Of a DNA stretch of 64,000 nt, positions 25,191 to 35,675 are shown one piece after another. The stretch spans positions 1-64,000 of the forward strand of contig NZ_JAHKRS010000003.1 of assembly GCF_018863235.1 (NCBI RefSeq). Reading direction: 5' to 3'. The notes beneath the pieces were generated by a model. The model made no database searches. It saw only the letters and a program-made list of their open reading frames with translations, and had not been told where the DNA came from. Origin of the DNA: Pseudomaricurvus albidus (GTDB taxonomy: Bacteria > Pseudomonadota > Gammaproteobacteria > Pseudomonadales > Cellvibrionaceae). Position 1 is the stretch's first letter, and every line of letters starts with the position of its first letter. The position numbers and the translations under genes were made by a program.

Positions 25191-26159
25191 CTAGCGGTTC
25201 CTGGTCAGATCATCCAGCCAGGCTGCAGCACCAATCAGTGCCGGGTGCTTGTGTAAAATCAAATACACAGGGATATTTTCCATAAACCCACGCTGGATGC
25301 CTTTTTCTTTGAAGCGCGCTTCAAATCCACTCTGGCGAAAAGCCTCTATATTACGGGGCAAAATACCTCCCCCCAGATAGACGCCACCCTTGGCGTTATA
25401 CATAAGCGCTGCATCACTGGCGACAGTGCCCACCCCCTGACAAAACATTTCCCAGGTTTCCAGCGCCAGAGAGTCTTGCTGCTCCCAGGCCAGAGTAACG
25501 ATTTCACTGGCCTCATCAACCCGATGCGGGTGGCCGTCAATTTCTGCAAGGCTGTTGAAAAGATTTACCATTCCCCGCCCTGAGATCAACGCTTCAGCAC
25601 AGAGATAACCTCGCGCCTGCATCAAGGCAGCCACGGCCATTTCCCTTGGGTTTTGTGCTGCATAAGCCACATGCCCCCCTTCTCCAGGCACCACAACCCA
25701 CTCATCTTTACCGCGCACCAAAGCTGCAACTCCCAGTCCCGTCCCGGGACCAACAATGGCCTTGGCAGCGGCGGGATTTGATACCCCCTGAACAATGGTC
25801 GTCAGATCAGCTTCCTGCAGATGAGGCACAGAGTTCGCCAACGCTGCAAAATCATTAAGGACACAAAAAACCTCGAAGCCAAATTGCTGTCTGACCGATG
25901 ACTGACTGAATCGCCAACTCACATTGGTCATAAGGATTTCATCACCTACCACGGGACCGGCCAAAGCGATGCAGGCCGATACAGGTCTGGGGCCGTCGAT
26001 CATATCGAGGTAGGTTTGCAGACAAGATTCAAAGGTAGGAAATTCGCCGGTACGGAGATCGTGATTCTGGCTCAGTTGATATTGGCCATTGTCACAGCCA
26101 GTTACCAGACTAAAGCGCGCATTGGTGCCGCCAATGTCTGCCACAAGACAAGGGTACAT
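25191..26159 (-). CDS. glk: Glucokinase
   Basis: A 322-residue ROK-independent bacterial glucokinase phosphorylating glucose with ATP. Phosphate-binding motif VADIGGTNARFSLV (6-19), the LTNVSWRFSQ region, VLNDFAALA (substrate-site Asp) and VGPGTGLGVAAL are all present, and the length matches E. coli Glk (321). It ends close to the shared terminator with phoX; the 164 bases upstream contain a strong hairpin that probably ends the symporter transcript. Confidence 0.95.
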   Translation of the reverse strand: MYPCLVADIGGTNARFSLVTGCDNGQYQLSQNHDLRTGEFPTFESCLQTYLDMIDGPRPVSACIALAGPVVGDEILMTNVSWRFSQSSVRQQFGFEVFCVLNDFAALANSVPHLQEADLTTIVQGVSNPAAAKAIVGPGTGLGVAALVRGKDEWVVVPGEGGHVAYAAQNPREMAVAALMQARGYLCAEALISGRGMVNLFNSLAEIDGHPHRVDEASEIVTLAWEQQDSLALETWEMFCQGVGTVASDAALMYNAKGGVYLGGGILPRNIEAFRQSGFEARFKEKGIQRGFMENIPVYLILHKHPALIGAAAWLDDLTRNR

Positions 26160-26249
26160 AGTAATTCCACTCTAAAACTGTTGATATTGTGTCTTGTCTC
26201 TTTGGGCAGAACTTCATGGGCTCCGCCTCTGTCAGTAATGCATGTTAAC

Positions 26250-26291
26250 GGTTTTGGCCTCTGTTTGCACTGAGCAGACAAGGCCAAAACC
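26250..26291 (-). terminator. Hairpin between symporter and glk
   Basis: An 11-bp perfect inverted repeat GGTTTTGGCCT/AGGCCAAAACC with a 20-nt loop, 33 bases after the symporter stop and upstream of glk. No T run follows, so termination is not certain. Confidence 0.5.
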
Positions 26292-26323
26292 CCAGACGCG
26301 ATGATTCACTAACTCTGACATCA

Positions 26324-27745
26324 TCACCCCTCAACCCGTGAAGCTTCAGCCTGTGGCGAAGATTCTGACGAGAAATACTTCGCGGCCGCCTGATTGACTT
26401 TAGGCGCCAACAAAAGACTCGCAGTCATGGTCGGGATAGCCATCAGGGCATACATGATATCAATCAGACTGACAACCAGCCCCAGAGAAGACACCGCCCC
26501 CAATACCACCAACACGGCATAAAACCAGATGTAGTGATGCTGATGTTTTGCCCCGATGATAAACCCAAGACATTTGCTGCCATAATACCAGAAGGTCATG
26601 ACCGTACTCAGACTCAGCAAGGTGACCAGCACTGTCAGTAACAGACTGCCACCGAAGGGGAACAAGGCATCGAAGGCCGCGGAGGTTAAACCTATTCCGT
26701 TGCGCTCACCGGTCTGCCAGACGCCACTGATGAGAATCACCAGCGCCGTACAGGTACATACCATCAAAGTATCTATGATCGGCCCCAGCATGGCCACCAG
26801 ACCCTCTCTCACAGGCTCTCGTGTTTTGGCTGCACCATGGGCCATGGCCTCGGTACCAATACCGGCTTCATTGGAAAACGCTGCGCGACGGATACCGGTA
26901 ATGATCACCGCTCCCAGAGCACCGCCAGCCAATGCATTACCGGTGAAAGCATCCTCAAAGATCAAGGCAAACGCTGCCGGTATGGCTTCCATATTGGCGA
27001 TCAGCACAATACCCGTCAGCAGCAGATAGCCCACTACCATACCTGGCACCAACCAACCGGTCACTCGACCTAGTCGCGGCAAACGCCCCAGCGCAACGAT
27101 GACAATCACCACAGCAAAAATCAGTCCGAGAGTCAGATCAAAGGTAAAATGAGACTCAGAGGAAGCCCACCCCATAGGAATGGCAAACGTCTGCCGGATA
27201 ATTTGCGTGAGCTGATTGATCTGAAAAATGGGCATGGTGCCAAATAACCCCGCCACCGCGAAGAAATACGCCAGATGTCGCCAGCGGGGCCCCAAGCCCT
27301 CGCTCACCATGTACATCGGGCCGCCCTGCCACTCACCTTCGCTGTCCTTACCCCGATACATGACCGCGAGCGTACAAGTGTAAAACTTGGTGGCGATGCC
27401 CAGTAGCGCACTGACCCACATCCAGAAAATCGCACCGGGACCACCCATGGCAATGGCCAGCGCAACACCGGCCACGTTCCCCATCCCCAGAGTGCCGGAC
27501 AACGCGGTGGATAACGCCTGAAAATGAGAGAGTTGACCGGGATCCTTGCTGTCCGCCTTGCGCGTCAGCAACCGGATACTTTCCGGCAGGTGTCGGTAGG
27601 GAATAAAGCGGGAATAAAACAGGAAAAACAGGCCGCCACCCACCAGCAGTACGACCAGAGGAGGGCCCCAGACCCATCCGACGATAATTTGAAGTAAGGC
27701 TTCAGCTTGTTGCGGTAGAGATTCAGCAGTAGTCAACGTAGTCAT
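26324..27745 (-). CDS. Amino-acid carrier, alanine/glycine:cation symporter (AGCS) family
   Basis: A 473-residue inner-membrane transporter with about 11 membrane segments. AGCS signatures: FQALSTALSGTLGMGNVAGVALAIAMGGPGAIFWMW (about 74-110) and the later GVQTGERNGIGLT-like region, plus AAFSNEAGIGTEAMAHGAAKT with the conserved Asn-Glu motif. The family imports alanine or glycine with Na+ or H+. The gene is apparently monocistronic between purC and glk. Confidence 0.9.
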   Translation of the reverse strand: MTTLTTAESLPQQAEALLQIIVGWVWGPPLVVLLVGGGLFFLFYSRFIPYRHLPESIRLLTRKADSKDPGQLSHFQALSTALSGTLGMGNVAGVALAIAMGGPGAIFWMWVSALLGIATKFYTCTLAVMYRGKDSEGEWQGGPMYMVSEGLGPRWRHLAYFFAVAGLFGTMPIFQINQLTQIIRQTFAIPMGWASSESHFTFDLTLGLIFAVVIVIVALGRLPRLGRVTGWLVPGMVVGYLLLTGIVLIANMEAIPAAFALIFEDAFTGNALAGGALGAVIITGIRRAAFSNEAGIGTEAMAHGAAKTREPVREGLVAMLGPIIDTLMVCTCTALVILISGVWQTGERNGIGLTSAAFDALFPFGGSLLLTVLVTLLSLSTVMTFWYYGSKCLGFIIGAKHQHHYIWFYAVLVVLGAVSSLGLVVSLIDIMYALMAIPTMTASLLLAPKVNQAAAKYFSSESSPQAEASRVEG

Positions 27746-27814
27746 TCAGCTACTGTAGCACCAGCAAAATGCCAATAGCAAAATAGCCTCTCTGACCCAG
27801 AGGGAGAATACCGA

Positions 27815-27848
27815 GAGATGAAAGAGTCGTTGGCGACTCTTTCATCTC
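27815..27848. terminator. Long perfect hairpin after purC
   Basis: A 15-bp perfect stem GAGATGAAAGAGTCG/CGACTCTTTCATCTC with a 4-nt loop, 6 bases beyond the purC stop. There is no following T run, so it may end or stabilise the purC mRNA, or be a palindromic element. Confidence 0.6.
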
Positions 27849-27854
27849 CGCTGA

Positions 27855-28979
27855 TCAGTCGATTAAACCGTACTGCTCACGCAATACCGCAACGATCTCC
27901 GCTTTGGGATTGTCAGACAGTTCGATTTTCTGTCCGGTAACCTTTTCCGCAATGCCGGTGTAGGTACGGGAGATATCCATCAGTGCGTCCATCGGCAGTT
28001 CATTGTCGCGAGCCAGAGCAGAACGCTCGTCCATGCGGTCTTTATTGAGCAGGATGTCCGGGTCTTCGAAATGGTTCAGCAGAAACTGGCGGAAACCCTC
28101 TTTGGAGTTTTCGACAATCTTGCCATTGCGGTAGCTCTCGCCATCCCAGATACGGGAGGAATCCGGCGTACCCACTTCATCCATATAGATCAGCTTTTCA
28201 TTCCCGGCTTTATCGGTGACGAAACCAAACTCGAACTTGGTATCGACGAAGATCTGATCCAGTGCTGCCAGCTCGTCGCTGATCACACCAAAACCTTCTT
28301 TCAGCAGTTTTTCATAGGTGTCGATATCATCGGCACTGCGGAAGTTAAAAGCTGCAAAATTGTTTTCAATGTCCTTGCGGGTGATATTGACGTCATCCAC
28401 TTCCGGCACACCGGGGATACCTTTCAGAATGCCCTTGGTAGACGGGGTAATCAGCAGCTCGGGCAGTTTCTGGTCTTTTTGCAGACCGTCGGCAATCTCT
28501 ATACCACAGAATTCCCGCTCGCCCTTGCTGTAGGCACGCCACATGGAACCGGTGATGTACTGACGGCAAATGGCCTCGATCATCACCGGTCTGGCTTTTT
28601 GCACAATCCAGACAAATGGGTGGGGAATATCCAGAATGTGGCTGTCGGCCAACCCTTTCTCTCTGAACAGCTTAAACCAGTGATTGGAGATGGCATTGAG
28701 CGCCGCGCCCTTGCCCGGAACCCCTTTGACACCGCCTTCACCCGTCCAGATACAGTCGAAGGCCGAAATCCGGTCACTGATCACCATGATCGCCAGAGGA
28801 GCGTCTGGAGCCACGTCGTAGCCCTTCTCTTCAATCAGGCGGCGGCTGTCGGCCTCTGTCAGCCAGTAGACCGAGCGCACCTTGCCGCTGTGGACTGGCT
28901 TATCGGTGCGAATCGGCAGATCATCATTAACCGCCAGTACCGAGTCTTTGAGGGATTTGCCAGCAGAAGCAGCGCTCAT
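27855..28979 (-). CDS. purC: Phosphoribosylaminoimidazole-succinocarboxamide synthase, long form
   Basis: A 374-residue SAICAR synthase of purine biosynthesis, joining CAIR and aspartate with ATP. The start at 28979 is preceded by AGGAAACTCCC; an upstream in-frame start would add 52 unconserved residues overlapping the valS side. Conserved motifs: [11 protein letters not shown] (N-terminal nucleotide-binding loop), [30 protein letters not shown] and [15 protein letters not shown]. It is longer than the 237-residue E. coli enzyme and matches the about 367-residue form of Vibrio and relatives. It is divergent from valS. Confidence 0.93.
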   Translation of the reverse strand: MSAASAGKSLKDSVLAVNDDLPIRTDKPVHSGKVRSVYWLTEADSRRLIEEKGYDVAPDAPLAIMVISDRISAFDCIWTGEGGVKGVPGKGAALNAISNHWFKLFREKGLADSHILDIPHPFVWIVQKARPVMIEAICRQYITGSMWRAYSKGEREFCGIEIADGLQKDQKLPELLITPSTKGILKGIPGVPEVDDVNITRKDIENNFAAFNFRSADDIDTYEKLLKEGFGVISDELAALDQIFVDTKFEFGFVTDKAGNEKLIYMDEVGTPDSSRIWDGESYRNGKIVENSKEGFRQFLLNHFEDPDILLNKDRMDERSALARDNELPMDALMDISRTYTGIAEKVTGQKIELSDNPKAEIVAVLREQYGLID

Positions 28980-29214
28980 GGGAGTTTCCTGTAAATAGTG
29001 TGAAATAAGTGGTGAATAAGGGCAGCATTCTACCAGAAGCCCGGTTTCAGGGAACAGAAAGGCGAAGACCGGGATTAGAAAGCCTCTGGCTCTCCCAACT
29101 GCCCGCCTGCCCATGTATAATCTCAGCCCTTTCAATTCGCATATTCAGTGCCGCCGCGCCCACTTTGGCGCCATCGGCCCACACTTACGGCTTTTTACGA
29201 AGACAATTGACGTT

Positions 29215-32064
29215 ATGGATAAAACCTACCAGCCACAGGCTATTGAAACAAACTGGTACGAAACCTGGGAAAAGAACGGCTATTTCAAGCCGTCTGGCAA
29301 GGGTGAGCCCTACTGCATCATGATTCCGCCCCCCAACGTCACCGGTAGCCTGCACATGGGGCACGGTTTTCAGGAATCCATCATGGATGCCCTGATCCGC
29401 TACCACCGCATGAAAGGCCACAACACCCTGTGGCAGGTGGGTACCGACCACGCCGGCATTGCCACTCAGATGGTCGTCGAACGTCAACTGGACGCCCAGG
29501 GCACCAACCGCCACGAACTGGGGCGCGAAAAGTTCATCGAGAAAGTCTGGGAGTGGAAAGAAGAGTCCGGCGGCACCATCACCCAGCAGCTGCGCCGCCT
29601 GGGTGCCAGCCCCGACTGGTCCCGCGAGCGTTTCACCATGGATGACGGCTTTTACAAGGCCGTGCAGGAAGTCTTTATCAAGCTGTACGAAGACGACTTG
29701 ATCTACCGTGGCAAACGTCTGGTGAACTGGGATCCTAAACTGCACACTGCCGTTTCCGATCTGGAAGTACTGGCCGAAGAGGAAGATGGCTTCCTGTGGC
29801 ACTTCCGCTACCCGTTGACCGATGGCTCCGGCCACCTGGTGGTCGCCACGACGCGTCCTGAAACCATGCTGGGCGACTCTGCTGTGGCGGTACACCCGGA
29901 CGACGAACGCTATAAAGACCTGATCGGCAAGACCATCACACTGCCATTGGTCGGCCGCGAGATCCCCATCATCGGCGACGATTACGTGGATATGGAGTTT
30001 GGTACCGGCTGTGTGAAAATCACCCCGGCACACGATTTCAACGATTACGAGATGGGACAGCGACACAACCTGCCGCTGCACAACATCTTCAACGACGATG
30101 CCGAAATCAACAATTCTGCCCCGGAAAAGTACCGGGGTATGGACCGTTTCGACGCCCGCAAACAGATTGTTGAAGATCTGGATGCGCTGGGCCTGCTGGA
30201 AAAAATCGACGATCACAAACTGAAAGTCCCCCGTGGCGACCGCACCGGTGTCGTCATTGAGCCCTACCTGACCGACCAGTGGTACGTGAAAACCCAGCCG
30301 CTGGCAGACGAGGCCATCAAAGCCGTTGAAGACGGTGATATTCAGTTTGTGCCCAAGCAATATGAAAACATGTACTTCTCCTGGATGCGCGACATTCAGG
30401 ACTGGTGTATTTCACGTCAGCTGTGGTGGGGTCACCGCATTCCCGCCTGGTACGACGAAGACGGTAAAGTCTACGTGGGCCGCAGCGAAGAAGAAGTTCG
30501 CGAAAAGAACAACATCCCTGCAGAAACACCCCTGAAGCAGGACGATGACGTACTGGACACCTGGTTCTCATCCGGCCTGTGGACCTTCGGCACACTGGGC
30601 TGGCCGCAACAAACGGATTTCCTCAAGACCTTCCACAGCACCGACGTGCTGGTGACCGGCTTTGACATCATCTTCTTCTGGGTTGCACGGATGATCATGC
30701 TGACCCTGCATTTCAGGAAAGAAGTCCCCTTCCACACGGTATACGTGCACGGTCTGGTGCGCGACGGACAAGGGCAGAAGATGTCCAAGTCCAAGGGTAA
30801 CGTACTCGACCCCATCGATCTGATCGACGGTATCGATCTGGAATCGTTGGTGGCCAAACGTACCGCAGGCATGATGGTGCCGCGTCTGCGCGAGAAGATC
30901 GAGAAGCAAACCCGCAAGGAATTCCCCGATGGTCTGGCGGCCTACGGTACTGACGCCCTGCGTTACACCTATTACTCGCTGGCCTCCACCGGTCGCGACA
31001 TCAAGTTCGATGTGGGTCGTATCGAAGGTTTCCGCAATTTCTGCAACAAGATCTGGAACGCCTCGCGTTACGTGCTGATGAACTGCGAAGTTCAGAATGA
31101 AGCCGGTGATCGTGTATCCGCCAAAGATTGCGGACAGGACGATGTACAAGGAAGTACAAGTGCCACGGGAGGCAGGATGCCGGGAGTGGCCGGCAGCGAT
31201 AACTACGAGTTGTCTGTAGCCGATCGCTGGATCATCGCCAAACTGCAGCAAGTTGAGAAAGCCTTTGCCGACGGCGTGGAAGCCTACCGTTTCGATCTGG
31301 CTTCGCAGGCGCTGTACGACTTTATCTGGAACGAGTACTGCTCCTGGTATCTGGAACTGTCCAAGCCGATTCTCACCAGTGATGATTTCAGCGAAGCACA
31401 GAAGAAAGGTACCCGCCGCACCATGGTACGCGTACTGGAAGAAACCCTGCGTCTGGCACATCCGTTGATGCCATTCATCACGGAAGAAATCTGGCAGCGG
31501 GTGAAAGATCTGGCTGGCGCCGAAGGCGAAACCATCATGACCGCCGCTCTGCCACAATACGACGAGAGTCTGGTAGATCAGCAAGCCATTACCGATGTGG
31601 AGTGGCTCAAAGGTGTGATCGAAGGCGTGCGTAACATTCGTGGTGAAATGAACATTTCCCCGGCGAAAAGCGTTCCGCTGTACTTTGCCAATGGATCCGA
31701 CAACGACCAGCGCTGCCTGAACGACAATCGTCAATTCCTGATGCGTCTGGCAAGCCTCGAATCCATTACCTGGCTCAACGCCGGTGAAGAAGCCCCCATG
31801 TCTGCTACCGGTCTGGTGGGTGATATGGAAATTCTGGTTCCGATGGCCGGCCTGATTGATGTACAAGCCGAGACTGCCCGCCTGAACAAAGAAGTGGATC
31901 GTATCACCAAGGATATCCAGCGTGTTGAAGGCAAACTGAACAACCCCAAGTTTGTCGACAAGGCTCCGGCCGAGGTAGTACAGAAAGAAAAAGACAAGCT
32001 GGCGGACATGCAAAGCGCCCTTTCCAAGCTGGCTGAGCAGGTGAAGAAAATAGCAGAGCTTTAA
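29215..32064 (+). CDS. valS: Valyl-tRNA synthetase
   Basis: A 949-residue class Ia synthetase charging tRNA-Val. The start at 29215 ([19 protein letters not shown]) aligns with E. coli ValS; the longer in-frame start at 29113 adds 34 unconserved residues. HIGH motif variant GSLHMGHG, the editing (CP1) domain with [21 protein letters not shown], the anticodon-binding domain and the C-terminal coiled coil ([20 protein letters not shown]) are all present. Oddity: about 28 extra residues between MNCEVQ and LSVADRW compared with E. coli as I recall it, encoded by a repeat-like sequence (see 31121-31200). Confidence 0.95.
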   Translation: MDKTYQPQAIETNWYETWEKNGYFKPSGKGEPYCIMIPPPNVTGSLHMGHGFQESIMDALIRYHRMKGHNTLWQVGTDHAGIATQMVVERQLDAQGTNRHELGREKFIEKVWEWKEESGGTITQQLRRLGASPDWSRERFTMDDGFYKAVQEVFIKLYEDDLIYRGKRLVNWDPKLHTAVSDLEVLAEEEDGFLWHFRYPLTDGSGHLVVATTRPETMLGDSAVAVHPDDERYKDLIGKTITLPLVGREIPIIGDDYVDMEFGTGCVKITPAHDFNDYEMGQRHNLPLHNIFNDDAEINNSAPEKYRGMDRFDARKQIVEDLDALGLLEKIDDHKLKVPRGDRTGVVIEPYLTDQWYVKTQPLADEAIKAVEDGDIQFVPKQYENMYFSWMRDIQDWCISRQLWWGHRIPAWYDEDGKVYVGRSEEEVREKNNIPAETPLKQDDDVLDTWFSSGLWTFGTLGWPQQTDFLKTFHSTDVLVTGFDIIFFWVARMIMLTLHFRKEVPFHTVYVHGLVRDGQGQKMSKSKGNVLDPIDLIDGIDLESLVAKRTAGMMVPRLREKIEKQTRKEFPDGLAAYGTDALRYTYYSLASTGRDIKFDVGRIEGFRNFCNKIWNASRYVLMNCEVQNEAGDRVSAKDCGQDDVQGSTSATGGRMPGVAGSDNYELSVADRWIIAKLQQVEKAFADGVEAYRFDLASQALYDFIWNEYCSWYLELSKPILTSDDFSEAQKKGTRRTMVRVLEETLRLAHPLMPFITEEIWQRVKDLAGAEGETIMTAALPQYDESLVDQQAITDVEWLKGVIEGVRNIRGEMNISPAKSVPLYFANGSDNDQRCLNDNRQFLMRLASLESITWLNAGEEAPMSATGLVGDMEILVPMAGLIDVQAETARLNKEVDRITKDIQRVEGKLNNPKFVDKAPAEVVQKEKDKLADMQSALSKLAEQVKKIAEL
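31121..31200 (+). repeat. Repeat-like in-frame insertion in valS
   Basis: This stretch encodes extra residues rich in Gly/Asp/Ser (about [20 protein letters not shown]). Its DNA carries a nested inverted repeat: GCCAC (31162-31166) with GTGGC (31186-31190), enclosing GGC-AGGAT-GCC (31171-31181). It also has a GTACAAG direct repeat (31144-31150, 31154-31160). It resembles extragenic palindromic elements rather than native synthetase sequence. Confidence 0.5.
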
Positions 32065-32106
32065 TGACTCTTCGTTTTCCGAACCGGCACTCTTTTTTCC
32101 GGCACT

Positions 32107-32137
32107 AAAAAAGCCTCTGCAATGCAGGGGCTTTTTT
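32107..32137 (+). terminator. Rho-independent terminator after valS
   Basis: Stem AAAAGCCTCTGC/GCAGGGGCTTTT (one G-U pair), 3-nt loop, followed by TTTTTT; 43 bases after the valS stop. Confidence 0.92.
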
Positions 32138-32265
32138 GTGTGCGCTTTACAACGGAATTGCTGTCTGGCGTTGGATGGTGTTCACGCTGAATTGTGCTAA
32201 CTTATATCCGTTTTCATGAACTTACAGGTTTCATACACATCCATAACAACGTATAGGGATATAAC

Positions 32266-33489
32266 ATGACACAGAGACCCTTTATTCCAGCGATGGTCAT
32301 TAGCAGTGCCTTGCTGCTCATTGCTGGCTGTGGCGACCAGCCAACCTCAACAGAAAACCCTGCCCCCACTGAGACGCCCGTCGTTACTAACGCCGTAACG
32401 CCAGCTGCGACGTTAAGTTATGAAACCTCTTTTCAACTCGGAGATACCCGCACACTCACCACGCTGTACAGCTATCCCAACTCAAACACACCGGAGTCTC
32501 TCGAAGACACCATCGAGCACTACCTGAACCAGCGTCTGCAACGGGATCGCATCCCCAATGGCGTGGCGGATGTGACTGTTGATCAGGGCATTTACAGCGT
32601 ATCAATCACCGGGAACTCTGAGTCCATCAATGATTACAGCACACAAATCCCGCAGTTTTTGAACAACGGGACTCTGGCAGCAAACGCTGTTGCCGAATTG
32701 AAGCAAGCACAAAAATGGGATGACCAAGACTGGCGGTTTTTCTTACCGTTGGGACTGTCGATCGTCAATCAACGTTCCGTGCAGCTGTTGCACTTCCCAC
32801 CCGACTACTCACTTCCCGATCAGGATTACCTCAACTCCAAAACCAGCCAACGTTGGGAAAAGTTGTTGATGCTGAATAACGTGGCGGCTAATGAAGTGAC
32901 TCTCTATGAAAGTATTCTCGATGTCGCCCCCATTGCCGCACCCGCCAGTGCCGGCAGTACCTTAAGCGAAACCTACAGTTATTTCGAACCCTACGTGGTG
33001 AGCATGCTGCCGTTGCTGCTGGATATTGACGAAGGCAGTGCCAGCGCTCTGCCCATCGTTGCCTATGGCGGGCCGGTCAGAAGCTGGGTTTCCAGCTATT
33101 ACAAACTCAACAATTTCAGCGTCAACACCACAGCCAGCATCACCATTCAGGATGGTATCAATGCCCCGATTCTGGGAGCGAACCACCCCAGCTATATCTG
33201 GTACGTCAAAGAACAGGGACGGGCAGCGGCCATGAAGGTTATGGAACAGGATCTGATTTCGGCCTGCTGGCAAGCCAGTATGGGCAATAATACCCAGCAG
33301 GATGCAGACACGGTATTAAGCAGCTGTAACAGTTACTGGCAGGGTCAACCCATGACAGTGTGCATCAATATGGAAATTCAGGCATTTGATAAAACTGAAA
33401 CGGAAGCCGAGGCCATCTGTTCATCGGATTTGCCAGATCACTCAGCAGTCAAACCCAGCGAAGAAAACAACAACTCCGTGGTTTTCTGA
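32266..33489 (+). CDS. Lipoprotein of unknown function
   Basis: A 407-residue protein with a type II signal peptide: hydrophobic core VISSALLLIAGC, lipidated Cys22. A Thr/Pro-rich linker (26-45) is followed by a globular part with no recognised domain. Six cysteines in the last third (SACWQAS, SSCNSYW, VCINME, AICSSD) could form disulfides. The gene stands alone between the valS terminator and a convergent solute-binding-protein gene. Function not inferred. Confidence 0.8.
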   Translation: MTQRPFIPAMVISSALLLIAGCGDQPTSTENPAPTETPVVTNAVTPAATLSYETSFQLGDTRTLTTLYSYPNSNTPESLEDTIEHYLNQRLQRDRIPNGVADVTVDQGIYSVSITGNSESINDYSTQIPQFLNNGTLAANAVAELKQAQKWDDQDWRFFLPLGLSIVNQRSVQLLHFPPDYSLPDQDYLNSKTSQRWEKLLMLNNVAANEVTLYESILDVAPIAAPASAGSTLSETYSYFEPYVVSMLPLLLDIDEGSASALPIVAYGGPVRSWVSSYYKLNNFSVNTTASITIQDGINAPILGANHPSYIWYVKEQGRAAAMKVMEQDLISACWQASMGNNTQQDADTVLSSCNSYWQGQPMTVCINMEIQAFDKTETEAEAICSSDLPDHSAVKPSEENNNSVVF

Positions 33490-33503
33490 CACACTCAAAG
33501 CCA

Positions 33504-33536
33504 CCTTCTGCAGTCAAAAAACATGATTGCAGAAGG
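33504..33536. terminator. Hairpin between convergent genes
   Basis: A 9-bp inverted repeat CCTTCTGCA/TGCAGAAGG with a 15-nt loop. It is placed where both flanking transcripts end; no clear T run. Confidence 0.45.
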
Positions 33537-33557
33537 CGTTGTCAAAACGCTTTGGCA

Positions 33558-34367
33558 TTATTGAAAACGGGTATAGTCCGGTGCATCCAGACCAAACCGC
33601 TTGTAATTCGATTCCAGCAACCCCTGCTTTCCCGCCATCAATAAAATCTGATTAATTTCACTGGCCGTAATCGGGCTCTCTTTGGGAACCAGGAACATCC
33701 GTTCATATTGAACTTCTGGCCTGTCGGATATCAGAATTCGGGATTTGACCTGCGGATTCATTTCAAGAAACCATTTCAGAGTGACATCACTGGTCACTGC
33801 AATATCCACCCGGTTTGCCAGTAACATCTTGATACTGATTTCCTCTGACTTTACATAGATGACTTCAGGGTTGATGGGAGACTTTTTTTCAGGTGCCAAA
33901 AACCTATAGGTATAACCACTCACAAGAGAGAAGGTTTTATCGGTATAACTATCGAAGTAACCCTTCCCTCCAGCCTTGTCCTTCAGGGCAATAAAAACAT
34001 CTTTCGCCTGTAAAAGTGGCCAGCTGGTATCCAGGGGTATCTGCCACTCCCAGGCAGGGTTGTCCCACATGACAATATCCACCATGCCGCCCTTGACCGA
34101 GTGAGAACGCCTTTTAACCGGAATATCACGCACACTGAACCAAAAGTCATTTTGCACGGCATTCATTGCCTCCAGAACACCGTTGGTCACATCCTTTGTA
34201 CTATGACTGATAAAGAGCGGTGGTCTTTCCGAAGTTCCGACCTTAATCAGTTTTCGGTTGTCTGGTGCCTCTTCTTTCACAGTATCAGATAGAGAATTAA
34301 CACCAGCAAAGGCAGCCGCAAAAGGCAGGCACAATCCCAGCACCATGAACAGGGCAACTTTTTTCAT
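33558..34367 (-). CDS. Periplasmic solute-binding-like protein (SBP_bac_3 fold)
   Basis: A 269-residue protein from the ATG at 34367 (GGAG 5 bases upstream; an in-frame start at 34385 is less likely). The signal peptide ends FAAAFAG. The rest resembles the extracellular solute-binding family 3 fold: KVGTSERPPLFISHST near the start, IVMWDNPAWEWQIP, SEEISIKMLLANRVDIAVTSDV and a terminal NQILLMAGKQGLL segment. No ABC permease or ATPase is nearby, so it may be an orphan sensor-type binding protein. Confidence 0.7.
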   Translation of the reverse strand: MKKVALFMVLGLCLPFAAAFAGVNSLSDTVKEEAPDNRKLIKVGTSERPPLFISHSTKDVTNGVLEAMNAVQNDFWFSVRDIPVKRRSHSVKGGMVDIVMWDNPAWEWQIPLDTSWPLLQAKDVFIALKDKAGGKGYFDSYTDKTFSLVSGYTYRFLAPEKKSPINPEVIYVKSEEISIKMLLANRVDIAVTSDVTLKWFLEMNPQVKSRILISDRPEVQYERMFLVPKESPITASEINQILLMAGKQGLLESNYKRFGLDAPDYTRFQ

Positions 34368-34579
34368 CGCAACTCCAAAACACATCGAAAACTCTAGATC
34401 GGTCAGCTAACAGCAGCCATCTGATTCAACCATGGACATTCGAGATTACCGCATCAAACGGCAAAAAGCCTTCAACCCAGTATCCGCCACGAATGTCGAT
34501 CTGCTATGCCAGCAAATCAAATGCCAAGTACAGAGTATCACGCATCTTAATTTTTAAATTAAACCGTAAAGCTCTGTTA

Positions 34580-35509
34580 TCAGCCCCCTGTCGCCACCGT
34601 AACACCCAACTCTGATAAATATCGGTACAACTCTTCCCGAAACAATTTTGCTCGAACACTTTGTTCTCGGGCGGTGACCAGATAGATACCGGTATCCAGA
34701 GGAATTGATTCATCCAGCAGACGCACCAAAGAGCCGCGCCGCAAATCAGTAGCTACTTCAATCTGATCTGCCAGCACCACCCCCAAACCGCGTCTGGCAG
34801 CATCAATGGATTGAAAACCATAATCAAAATGGAGATTGCGCACGCTTTTTACGCCTTGCAAACCATGCCGCTCGAACCAGTGTTCCCAATGTTGATAGCG
34901 CTCGTGCAGCAACGGGTAATTCAACAAGTGCCGGGGCTCCAGGACGGGAGCCTCCGGGCGCAATAAAACCGGAGAACATATCGGCTGATAATGTTCTTTA
35001 TAAAGATATTGTACTGCTCGCCCCTGAGATTCCGGCTCGCCCAAACAGAGTGCCAAATCAATTTCAGTGGGCACTTCCCGAGCATAGGGCTCAAGGGTTT
35101 TCAGTCGCAGGGTCACTTCCGGATAGCGTTCCGAAAAGCGTCCAAGGAGTTCCGGCAACCAGTTGATGGACATGGTCGCAGTGGCTCCCAGAACCAGTTC
35201 ACCTTCCAATGATTCGTAATCAAGATCATCAAGCCCCTGCTGCAGCGTTTGTAACGCCTGCTGCACCACATCCAGAAAACGGCGCCCCGCAGCGGTCAGC
35301 CGCAGTCGATTGCCCGCACGCTCAAAAAGATGAACCTCCAAACGCTCTTCGAGATTGCGAATTTGACGGCTGAGCGCGGCATGACTCAGATGCAGCTCTT
35401 CGGCTGCCACACGAACATAGCCATGCCGGCCCACCGCCTCAAAGGCTCTCAGCGTGTTTAGGGGCAAGCGACGGTGATCAAAAGCCTGATGGTGCGTTTT
35501 TGTTACCAT
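34580..35509 (-). CDS. LysR-family transcriptional regulator
   Basis: A 309-residue regulator from the ATG at 35509; the open frame extends 56 codons upstream, across the promoter region, without conservation. The winged helix-turn-helix is at about 15-75 (LNTLRAFEAVGRHGYVRVAAEELHLSHAALSRQIRNLEERL). The effector-binding domain (about 95-295) resembles the GcvA/TrpI group. It is divergent from the hydrolase-deiminase pair at 35676, which it probably controls through the site at 35609. Confidence 0.9.
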   Translation of the reverse strand: MVTKTHHQAFDHRRLPLNTLRAFEAVGRHGYVRVAAEELHLSHAALSRQIRNLEERLEVHLFERAGNRLRLTAAGRRFLDVVQQALQTLQQGLDDLDYESLEGELVLGATATMSINWLPELLGRFSERYPEVTLRLKTLEPYAREVPTEIDLALCLGEPESQGRAVQYLYKEHYQPICSPVLLRPEAPVLEPRHLLNYPLLHERYQHWEHWFERHGLQGVKSVRNLHFDYGFQSIDAARRGLGVVLADQIEVATDLRRGSLVRLLDESIPLDTGIYLVTAREQSVRAKLFREELYRYLSELGVTVATGG

Positions 35510-35608
35510 TTTCGTGCAAATAAATTGATTGTGGAAACAAAATAATCGCATAAAATTCAAGCAACAACCACTCATTGACCGTTTTTCATCAAAGAGCGAC
35601 CCGATTCG

Positions 35609-35627
35609 ACTATCTATAAAACATAGT
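35609..35627. promoter_or_regulatory. Candidate LysR-type binding site
   Basis: ACTAT-N9-ATAGT, containing a T-N11-A core (T35611, A35623), lies in the 166-base region between the LysR gene and the hydrolase gene. This matches the general LysR box pattern. A TAAAAT at 35638-35643 could be the activated -10. Confidence 0.45.
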
Positions 35628-35675
35628 TTGACGCTCCTAAAATAAGAAAACGGCAACCAAAAAGGGCTTACCACC

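Noticed and set aside
26324-29135. CRISPR or integron-like repeats around purC and the symporter
   Set aside because: Only isolated hairpins are present; no regularly spaced direct repeats or attC-like sites.
29185-32013. Two long minus-strand frames (391 and 481 codons) within valS
   Set aside because: Antisense shadows of an unmistakable synthetase; translations have no family resemblance.
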